NCBI RefSeq assembly: GCF_964204645.1
Contig: NC_134031.1
Coordinates: forward strand, 8,844,501-8,908,500
Direction of reading: 5' to 3'
DNA: 64,000 bases
From: Tubulanus polymorphus
Lineage: Eukaryota; Nemertea; Palaeonemertea; Tubulaniformes; Tubulanidae
Position numbers and translations under genes: made by a program
Notes under the pieces: model-generated
The model's database searches: none
What the model was told of the DNA's origin: nothing
Seen by the model: the letters and a program-made list of their open reading frames with translations, nothing else
Shown here: in pieces, positions 56,185-64,000 of the stretch
Layout of the letters: every line of letters begins with the position of its first letter
How positions within the stretch are numbered: position 1 is the stretch's first letter

Positions 56185-56771
56185 TTATTTTAGTTAATTT
56201 TTGTTCTGATTCATTTTCTGTTTCGACGTTTGGTTTCATTCTTACCTGATTTATATTCCATAGGCTTGATATTCGAAAATGTTATGACGCCAGTAGAAAT
56301 TAATGTCATAACCGATCCTAATTGGAATGAAGCATATCCAACCCATTTTTGTAATTCAGTCATAACTAAGTAGTCATTTTTCAAATCACTATATAATTTA
56401 TTTTCATCATCAATTGGTATTAACTGGTTACATAACTTAGAATAACATTTGACAATACCATCACTTATAGAATCATTTATTCGGGATAATCTAGCTTCTT
56501 CATAAATCTTAAAATATTTTATTACTTTATCGGGTTTCATAACATCTAGTTCTTGAAAAGTAATAGTCTTAGTTAAAAACTCCTTAGTTTTTCCACCGGC
56601 AATCAATAGTTCTAGATGATGCTTACAATATAAATAGTATTCATAATCTATATTACAATTAACTTGAATATTATTTTCAATTTTGGTCGGAATATCCTTA
56701 TTATCACTAATGCCCAAATCATCTAATGTCTTTTCAATATCAATACTATTCTTATTAGATTTTTTTGACAT
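56177..56771 (-). pseudogene. Polinton protein B (P2, first arm, frameshifted end)
   Basis: Open for 186 residues from 56,771. A deletion in the tail (after SGKNET) shifts the frame, so the usual end overlapping C is lost. It has a few residues more near residue 28 than P1a. Confidence 0.65.
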
Positions 56772-57018
56772 TTATATTAGAGAAATTTAATAAGAAAAAA
56801 AATATAAGTATTATAAAATGATACCAGTATCTCTTTAGATTAATACTAGCTTAGTTAAAGGTAAAGAATTTTAGTATTAGTTATTGTTTTTTTAGTATTT
56901 TTTATTTGTGATATAAAGTATTCTTTTTTGAAAAGAAAATATTAAAAATATAATAGAATTCACTAGCTAGTTGAAGTTATTGTTTTTTAAATACTTTTTA
57001 TTTAAAATCTATTATTCT

Positions 57019-57689
57019 TTAACCACTCATTAAAGACTCAACATATTGTTCATTATTTGGATCATTGTTCCATAATTCAATGAATTTTTTTTGCTTTATC
57101 TAATTGATCCAAATATAACTGTAAATCTAGTTTATAAGATTTGATTTGATTTTTCTTTCTTTTCTAAAGGCCTTAAATTCTTCCAATTCCAAATAAGTTT
57201 TTTATTGTATTCATCATTCATGTTAAATTTAGATATTGGTAACACGTGATCAATATGGTAATAATCCCCATAATTATCTACATTCATTTTATCATCGAAT
57301 TGAAATATAATCCATGATTTGAGAAATTCATCTGAACAACCCAATAAATTAGATAGTGTTTCTGAATGTGTTTCTTTGTTGAATAATTGTGTTAATCTAG
57401 ACCGTAAACATTGTTTTAATCTAAAATTAAGATCTGTTTGATATCTTTCTCTCATATATTCTGCCATATAATAATTATAATGTTCTATATTATCTTCTCG
57501 GTATTGTTTGGTATATAGTTAAGTACAAGTTTTACAGCAATATTGAAAACCATCTTTGCTAATCTTACGCTTACTAAATTCTGTTAAAGCTAATTTATCT
57601 AATTCACATTTAGAACACTTCTTGCAATATATATTTATAACACCAGTGTTATTTGTAATATTGATAGTTTGTGGTTGTTCTGGTTCCAT
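57019..57689 (-). pseudogene. Polinton HNH endonuclease (P2, first arm, broken)
   Basis: The zinc ribbon (57,600-57,540) is separated by a stop near 57,522 from the open part 57,132-57,467, which keeps the HNH core (HIDHVLPISKF) and WNWKNLRPLEKK. A frameshift in the A-run after EKK precedes the YVESLMSG end. Confidence 0.75.
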
Positions 57690-58845
57690 TTATTATACGT
57701 ATTTTTCTACTAAATTGGTTAATATTTTAGAATCCTCTTCCATTTCTTCGACCAACGTCATCCTTTTTCATTCCTCGCTGCTTTTGATAAGTTGTTTCGA
57801 TTCCTTGATATCTAAATAATACCACTGGGCAAAACCGCGCATTCAGGCCCGGTTTGGATCAATGCGCATGCGTTAATCATAATTATATATTCATTCTATA
57901 AATTCTGTAAAATAGAAACAACACATGCGTTACATGCGTCACATGCGGCCATTTATGGCCGGTTTTACTTAATGCACATGTGTTAATCATAATTATATTT
58001 TCATTCTGTAAATAGAAACAGCTGAACACAGAAAATTCAAACGCATTCATGTCCGCGTCACATGCGTTACATGTGTCAGTCACATGCGGCCATTTATGGC
58101 CGGTTTTGCTTAATGCGCATGCGCTAATCATAATAGAAACGAGTGAACATAAAAATTCACCAATCAGATTTACACAATACGTTATGCAAGTTGTTCAGTC
58201 GTTTCTTCCAATACATCATTTGATTTCTATATATAAAATCTATAATTACAAACATTTTTTCAATTGTCGGTAAATATTTAACTACAACAACAAATGTTAA
58301 ACTTAATCATTGGAGTCTTAATGTTTTTGAAATTCTTATATTTCTTCTTCGATCTTTTGGTGATTCTATTGGTTCGATATCCATTGCTGTTGATTCCTCA
58401 GTCAGAAAGAGTATCTTGACTTTCTCTATCACTTCTTGATGCGTATGACGTTTTATTAATCTAAAAGATATTAGCGGCAACTCTAGCCATCTAAAAGATA
58501 TACTAAATACACTTAAATATATCTAAAGGTTTCATATTTAATAGCCCTAATAACTACAAAAACAGTACTTACATTTAGATTTAGAATTGTAAACTATTAA
58601 CTCCTAATTTCGTTTCGATAGATAGAATATCCTGAGCACAATGTTACAGCGTTTGTTCATTTCTTGCCACATCATCTGGTTCCGGTTCTAGAGTGTTCTC
58701 TGCACGTTTGTAATATTATGAGTCATAATGTCTCGGCGTCATAGTAACGGCTGTAACAGCTGTGAATTTATAGATTTATTCCATAGCTCTGTACATGGAA
58801 TGTATATAGGTTCAAATAGAATCAGGTTCTAGTATAAACATCGGA
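57690..58845. repeat. Right-arm subterminal region with palindromic units (P2, first arm)
   Basis: Equivalent to 25,884-26,995. It contains three palindromic units (57,826-57,880, 57,923-57,990, 58,041-58,130). In two of them the stem is CGGCC/GGCCG around ATTTAT instead of the ACCGGGC type. Similarity to P1b ends at about 58,845, where HNH-derived sequence is joined. Confidence 0.75.
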
Positions 58846-59063
58846 TCCTTGATATCAAATTCCTCAACGTATTGTTCATTATTTGGATCATTATTCCATA
58901 ATTCAATAAATTTCTTTGCCTTTGTTAACTGTTCTGAATATAACTGTAAATATTCTAGTTTCAATTTATTCTCTAAATGTGTTTTAGTTTTATTGTGTCT
59001 TGCTTTTTGGGATTTATCTATATTGATATTACATGTTGGACAGTAGTACTTATTTGCTTCCAT
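58812..59063 (-). CDS. Chimeric ORF: polB finger start fused to HNH tail
   Basis: 83 residues. The first 38 (MEANKYYCPTCNINIDKSQKA to KLKLEY) equal the start of the P2 polB finger region at 42,572. The rest (LTKAKKFIELWNNDPNNEQY to EEFDIKDP) is the C-terminus of the HNH protein. The join lies at the shared word AAACTAGA. Upstream (right) lies a terminal repeat, as for the normal polB start. Possibly never expressed; it is best seen as a recombination product. Confidence 0.7.
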   Translation of the reverse strand: MEANKYYCPTCNINIDKSQKARHNKTKTHLENKLKLEYLQLYSEQLTKAKKFIELWNNDPNNEQYVEEFDIKDPMFILEPDSI

Positions 59064-59069
59064 TTTAAT

Positions 59070-59536
59070 ACTAAATTTTTTATTAAAATTGATTTTAGAA
59101 GTTATTCATTTATATTTTATTCATATATATGAATATTTTAAGAGTAATAGGGAATATCTTGTTTCAGGTTGAAGGTTGAATGGTCGAGTTCATTAATAAC
59201 AAATATTAAAAGTAATTTAAAACTATAATATATTTTCATAACCGTGTGTATTTCAGTTGAATATTATTATTATTTGAATATATTTGATTATATGAATTTG
59301 TGTATTGTAAATAAATCAATTGGTCGCGGAGCGGAGCGGTAGCGAAGTGGAGCGACCAATTGATTTAATACAATACGCTTTTTAAATTATTGATATCTTT
59401 GAATAAATATTTAGTTTTAATATTAAATGCACACGGTTATGAAAATATATTATAGTTTTAAATTACTTTTAATGTTTCGTTTTTAATGAACTCGACCGTT
59501 CGACCTTAGGCCTGAAACAAGATATTCCCTATTACT
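59070..59536. repeat. Internal Polinton terminal repeat with variant fold-back ends
   Basis: Fold-back unit 59,143-59,536. Both outer ends read AGTAATAGGGAATATCTTG (one as reverse complement), instead of AGTAATAGGGGTAATGGGC at the outer P2 ends. The centre is a 20-bp inverted repeat around GGTCGC...GCGACC with the loop GGAGCGGAGCGGTAGCGAAG. It ends exactly where truncated ATPase sequence begins. Confidence 0.85.
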
Positions 59537-59577
59537 AACATATTATGCGGTTCGAATATGAATAAATCTTTATTCAT
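59537..59577 (-). pseudogene. ATPase N-terminal stump (P2 second arm)
   Basis: The first 13-14 codons of the packaging ATPase, cut by the internal terminal repeat. Confidence 0.8.
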
Positions 59578-60686
59578 TTATTCTTCTAATTTTTAGATAA
59601 AATCCATTCATTAAATTTATCATCATATCCTTTATATTTCACCAAAGAATACTTTTTTCCTTTAAGAGTTTTTGTTTTCAATACTTTTTCTATTTTGTAT
59701 TCTATTTCATCTGGGTTTGGTACAAGTGATAATTCTTGTTCATAGAAATAACCTAATATTTCTTCATCTTTTAGATCTTCTAGTTTATAAACAAATGGTT
59801 TAGTTAATATTATCTTTTTAATGTTGAATATTTCTTCAGTAAAATTTGGAGTATAACCTTTATAAAATGTTTTTCTATATTTAGATATTCTTACGTGTTG
59901 TCTTATTTTAAATTTAGGTTCTCCGAAATCATGTGTAACAAATGCTCCATATAAATTATTCCAAACTATATCCGAATTATCTTCTTTTCTAGCTTGTATA
60001 GGTTTCATATTTATAGAACTATGTTTAGAATTATTATAACCTTTCACTAAATCATCTAATACATCGATATATTTATATGTTTCATTAGCAGTAAAATATT
60101 TCCACATTCTAGTTTTCAATGTTTTATTAAACCTTTCTATAATAGATGCTTTTTTATCTGAGTGTGTTGAAAAATATTCTACATCGTTATCAGATAATAG
60201 TTTTTTTAAATGTTTGTTATAAAATTCCTTACCTTCATCAAATTGTATCTTATCTGGAATAGCTTCTTTAAATATAGATTTAAAAGCATTTGTTACTTCT
60301 ATTCCAGTTTTATTTTTGATTGGAATTGACCATGCGTATCGACTGAATATGTCTATAACATTTAATATCCAGAAATATCCTTTGTTGTATTCTTCTAAGT
60401 TCTTCATGTCAATTAAATCTGCTTGCCATTGTTGATCGATATATGAAACCATAACCTTTCTTGTTAAATAAGTTTTATCCATTTTCTAGTGGATTTGATA
60501 TGTTGGTTGATTTTGTAACCATGATTTCAATTCACTATATTTTATATCACCGTGTGGGTGCCATACGGCACCATTACCATTTTCATTATCAGATTTAATT
60601 TTACCCCATAATTCTGTAACGTTAGAATATGATACTTCACTTTCTGGGTTGTAATATAAATCTCTTAAATATTGTTCTTTTTTCAT
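59570..60686 (-). pseudogene. Integrase with chromodomain (P2 second arm, broken)
   Basis: Same domains as at 2,195. A TAG at about 60,483 replaces the Lys after YQIH, and a small change near 59,590 shifts the last residues. The catalytic Asp, Asp, Glu motifs and chromodomain are open (59,586-60,482). It carries the 27-bp insert in the N-terminal part. Confidence 0.9.
60546..60572 (-). repeat. 27-bp palindromic in-frame mini-insert, copy 3 (in integrase)
   Basis: Coding strand GGTGCC-GTAT-GGCACC then CACACGGTGAT, placed between GGTAAT and ATAAAA. The P1a (near 2,306) and P1b (near 23,872) integrases have uninterrupted GGTAATATAAAA. It adds GAVWHPHGD in frame. Confidence 0.9.
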
Positions 60687-60692
60687 CTTATT

Positions 60693-61061
60693 TTAATCCA
60701 TTAATAATAATTTAGATTTAGTTTCAATGGTTTTATGATTTGACTTATTTTCTGGTATGATAGGTTTATTGTCATTGGAATCATCTTTATCATCAGATTT
60801 GAATTTTGATTTATATATTACACCGGATAATATAATATTTGTTCCTAATCCAATTGTAATCTATAATTTATAATTACTTCCAGCATTAGAAGAATCAGAT
60901 GGATTATTATTTGAATCAATATCAGATAAAGTCTGTGATTCATTTATATCAGTTAATTTCTCTTTCTTAGCTTTTTTTAATTCTGCAGATCTTTTACCTA
61001 ATTCTCTTGCCCATTTAATTTGTTTCTCGGATCTAGCCTTTTTCTTAACATCATCACTCAT
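60693..61061 (-). pseudogene. Polinton protein C (P2 second arm, nonsense)
   Basis: The basic arm is intact; a TAG near 60,861 falls at the start of the membrane segment (after SNYKL). The rest is readable to 60,693. Confidence 0.65.
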
Positions 61062-61655
61062 TTATTTTAGTTAATTTTTGTTCTGATACATTTTCTGTTT
61101 CACGGTTTGGTTGTAGTACATCTGTTTCGTTCTTACCTGATTTATATTCCATAGGTTTGATATTCGAAAATGTTATGACACCAGTAGAAATTAATGTCAT
61201 AACCGATCCTAATTGAAATGAAGCATATCCAACCCATTTTTGTAATTCAGTCATAACTAAATAGTCATTTTTCAATCACTATATAATTTATTTTCATCAT
61301 CAATTGGTATTAATTGGTTACATAACTTAGAATAACATTTGACAATACCATCTGAAATAGAATCATTTATTCTAGCTAATCTTGCCTCTTCATAAATCTT
61401 AAAATATTTTATTACTTTATCTGGTTTCATAGCATCTAATTCTTGAAAAGTTATTATTTTTCCCAAGAAATCCTTAGATTTCCCGCCAGCAATTAATAAT
61501 TCAAGATGATGCTTACAATATAAATAGTATTCATAATCTATATTACAATTAACTTGAATAGAATTAGAAACAACTGGATCCTTATTATCACTAATACCCA
61601 AATCATCTAATGTTTTTTCAATATCAATACTATTCTTACTCGATTTCTTTGACAT
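61054..61655 (-). pseudogene. Polinton protein B (P2 second arm, one-base deletion)
   Basis: A single base lost in an A-run near 61,275 splits it into 61,272-61,655 and 61,054-61,275. Otherwise like the P1 copies. Confidence 0.7.
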
Positions 61656-61956
61656 TTATATTAGAGAAATTTAATAAGAAAAATATTATAAGTATTATAA
61701 AATGATACTAGTTAGTTAAAGTTAAAGAATTCTAGTATTGACTACTGATACTAGCTATTTTAATTTAAAGAATTTCTATTTGAATCTATTCAAAATATAA
61801 AGTATTCTCTTTTTGAAAAGAAAATATTAAAAATATAATAGAATTCACTAGCTAGTTGAAGTTATTGTTTTTTATTATATTTTATTTAAATTCTATTTGA
61901 TATCTCACTACTATTGTCTATCTATTAGGAGCAATAATTATAACTGTCCAGATAAG

Positions 61957-62634
61957 TCATTTCGGATCCTTGATATCAAATTCCTCAACATATTGTTCAT
62001 TATTTGGATCATTGTTCCATTGATCAATAAATTTCTTTGCCTTTGTTAACTGTTCTAAATATAACTGTAAATCTAGTTTATTAGATTTGATTTTATTTTC
62101 TTTCTTTTCAAGAGGTCTTAAATTTTTCCAACCCCAAATAAGTTTTTTATTGTATTCATTATTCATGTTAAATTTAGATATTGGTAACACGTGATCAATA
62201 TGATAATAATCCCCATAATTATCTATATTCATTTTATCACCGAATTGAAATATAATCCATGATTTGAGAAATTCATCTGAACAACCCAACAAATTAGATA
62301 ATGTTTCTCAATGCGTTTCTTTGTTGAATAATTGTGTTAATCTAGTCCTTAAGCATTGTTTCAATCTAAAATTAAGATCTGTTTGATATCTTTCTCTCAT
62401 ATATTCTGTCATATAATCATTATAAGCTTCTCTATTATCTTCTCGATATTGTTTGGTATATAGTTTAAAACAAGTTTTACAGCAATATTGAAAACCATCT
62501 TTGCTAATCTTACGCTTACTAAATTCTGTTAAAGCTAATTTATCTAATTCACATTTAGAACACTTCTTGTAATGTATATTTATAACACCAGTGTTATTTG
62601 TAATATTGATAGTTTGTGGTTGTTCTGGTTCGAT
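61957..62634 (-). pseudogene. Polinton HNH endonuclease (P2 second arm, start codon lost)
   Basis: The usual ATGGAACC start reads ATCGAACC. A TGA near 62,309 lies in KETH-stop-ETLSN. The HNH core HIDHVLPISKF and LRPLEKKE are open. The tail is YVEEFDIKDPK, as in the chimeric ORF, and not YVESLMSG as in the other three copies. Confidence 0.75.
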
Positions 62635-62649
62635 TTATTATACATATTT

Positions 62650-63251
62650 TTTTACTAAATTGATTTTAGAAGTTCAATGATTTATATCATGTATTATTTC
62701 AATCACACTTTACTAACACTTTTAATGTTTAAAAATCTATCTCATACAAATATGAATAATGAAATAATGTTGTAAATATATACTTTTATATTGAATAATC
62801 TGTCAATTTAAATGTTATTCATGTATATGATTATTTTAAGAGTAATAGGGGTAATGGGCTTTCAGGTTAAAGGTTGAATGGTCGAGTTCATTAAAAACAA
62901 ATATTAAAAGTAATTTAAAACTATAATATATTTTCATAACCGTGTGTATTTCAGTTGAATAATAGAATAATTATTATTATTAAAATATATTTGATTATAT
63001 GAATTTGTGTATTGTAAATAAATCAATTGGTCGCGGAGCGGAGCGGTAGCGAAGTGGAGCAACCAATTTATTTATTTACAATATGCTTTTAAAATTAAAA
63101 TTATTAATATCTTAGAATAAATATTTAGTTATAATATAAAATACACACGGTTATGAAAATATATTTTAGTTTTAAATTACTTTTAATGTTTTGTTTTCTA
63201 ATGAGCTCGACCGTTCGACCTTTGGCTTGAAAGCCCATTACCCCTATTACT
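62650..63251. repeat. P2 right terminal inverted repeat with fold-back end
   Basis: Mirror of 41,996-42,560. Fold-back unit 62,841-63,251. The outer arm ends AGTAATAGGGGTAATGGGC (reverse strand from 63,251); the inner arm starts with the same words at 62,841. The centre at about 63,015-63,070 holds the GGTCGC/GCGACC-type hairpin (one base changed to GCAACC). Here HNH abuts the repeat directly, so the palindromic-unit region is missing. Confidence 0.88.
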
Positions 63252-63257
63252 TACGGA
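63252..63257. repeat. Right 6-bp target site duplication of P2 (TACGGA)
   Basis: Matches 41,990-41,995. Confidence 0.95.
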
Positions 63258-64000
63258 CCACACATCGTGGACAGTTTACCAAATTGAAGACCAAATGCCA
63301 TCAGTTACTCACAGAAGAGAGCGCTGCAAAAGGTATGTCCACCTTACTTACCTTACGTCATAAATTCGGTAAACTCGAAGAAATTGAGCGAGATCTTGTC
63401 AGTGAGTGTACGTTGAAGGGCGCAGCTTTGAGCGAATTCGTTTCAGCCGGAGACGATGAATTGAATGATAAATTGACAGATATCAATTTTCTCGAATTTG
63501 CGTTTAACGAGCTTTTGTCGAAAAATAGGTCCGATTCGAACAATGCGGCAACCCATCAAAGGTCGAGAATTTCGTTGCCAAAATTGCAACTACCGAAATT
63601 TAGTGGCGATATCCTAGAATGGTCGTCCTTCTGGGATTTGTTCGAATCTACAGTCGACAACCAACATTCGCCGAGTGACGTCGAAAAGTTCGGTCATCTG
63701 AAATGCCATTTAGGCGGTGACGCTAGGCTCGTTATTGAAGGTCTGCCTTTAACTTCCGTTAATTATGTTAAAGCTAAACAACTCTTGAAGGATAGATTTG
63801 GCGTTTCTCATAAGATAAGCGAGGCCAATTTGAACCAACTAGTTGATTTAGAACCTCCAGTCTACAGTTTAAATTCGTTGCGTCGTTTTTATGATAATTT
63901 AGAGCTGCATATCCGAAGTCTTGAATCTTTGAAGGTCGGGGCCGAGTCCTATGGTACACTTCTAGTTCCTATTATCATGAATAAATTGCCCGCTGAGGTA
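63258..64000 (+). pseudogene. gag: BEL/Pao gag, continuing after the P2 insertion
   Basis: The frame is open without a stop from the insertion point to the window end (over 245 codons). Features: LSKNRSDSN, then LPKLQLPKFSGDILEWSSFW, the DUF1759-type gag start; FGHLKCHLGGDARLVIEGLP; YVKAKQLLKDRFG; LNSLRRFYDNLELHIRSLES. The first 11 codons lie at 41,962-41,995. Classed as broken because P2 splits it, but otherwise it looks sound. Confidence 0.88.

Larger units (their letters stand above)
41996..63251 (+). mobile_element. Polinton/Maverick P2, bounded element of 21.3 kb
   Basis: Bounded by inverted terminal repeats and perfect TSDs inside a BEL gag gene. Content: terminal repeat, polB (with an insertion), M, X, L, K, J, I, H, G (truncated), a Penelope-like element, integrase stump, C, B, HNH, right arm, a chimeric ORF, an internal terminal repeat, then a second right arm (ATPase stump, integrase, C, B, HNH) and the right terminal repeat. 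MCP and E are missing. The left and right terminal repeats differ by a few bases and one 45-bp deletion, so insertion is fairly recent. Confidence 0.93.

Noticed and set aside
63358-63959. Minus-strand frames near the right edge
   Set aside because: They are shadows of the open BEL gag frame on the plus strand, which has clear family motifs.

Overview
This window is animal nuclear DNA, probably from an invertebrate, made almost entirely of mobile elements. The main content is several copies of one AT-rich Polinton/Maverick (adintovirus-like) element. The other elements seen are a Penelope-like retroelement, BEL/Pao LTR retrotransposon pieces, a non-LTR (LINE) reverse transcriptase fragment, small DNA transposons and a CTCF-motif tandem repeat. 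I see no host single-copy gene. The species cannot be named from the sequence; the element mix fits a lophotrochozoan or another marine invertebrate, which is inference.

Layout. (1) Positions 1-11,345 (P1a) and 11,443-27,290 (P1b) are two copies of the same Polinton joined head to head at the DNA polymerase gene, forming a giant imperfect palindrome centred near 11,400. (2) 27,290-41,995 is a patchwork: a hairpin, a four-unit tandem repeat, BEL/Pao fragments, a LINE reverse transcriptase, and pieces of a second Polinton lineage (called Pc) whose polymerase gene carries a LAGLIDADG intein at the DTDS motif. (3) 41,996-63,251 (P2) is a Polinton with recognisable ends: terminal inverted repeats starting AGTAATAGGGG and a perfect 6-bp target duplication TACGGA. 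It sits inside the gag gene of a BEL/Pao element, whose frame is open on both sides. P2 lost its MCP-to-integrase part where a Penelope-like element now sits, and carries a second copy of the right arm.

Gene order of the element, read from the polymerase end: polB, M (small protein), X (penton-like minor capsid candidate), L, K, J, I (small proteins, K/J/I membrane-type), H and G (large conserved virion candidates), MCP (double jelly-roll hexon type), E (zinc finger). Facing these on the other strand are: packaging ATPase, retroviral-type integrase with chromodomain, C (basic, one membrane segment), B and an HNH endonuclease. Genes are packed with 10-30 nt gaps or 4-8 nt overlaps. Most starts lie in a (T-run)-N-TAAATG motif. 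Nearly every copy has stops, frameshifts or deletions, so these are decaying proviral relics, although several single genes remain open. No adenain-like protease was recognised.

Most notable: a 27-bp palindromic mini-insert found in frame in three unrelated Polinton genes (4291, 16864, 60546), each absent from the sister copies; self-complementary, co-varying Polinton termini; a polB intein; and structured repeats in the right arm whose stems differ but stay paired.
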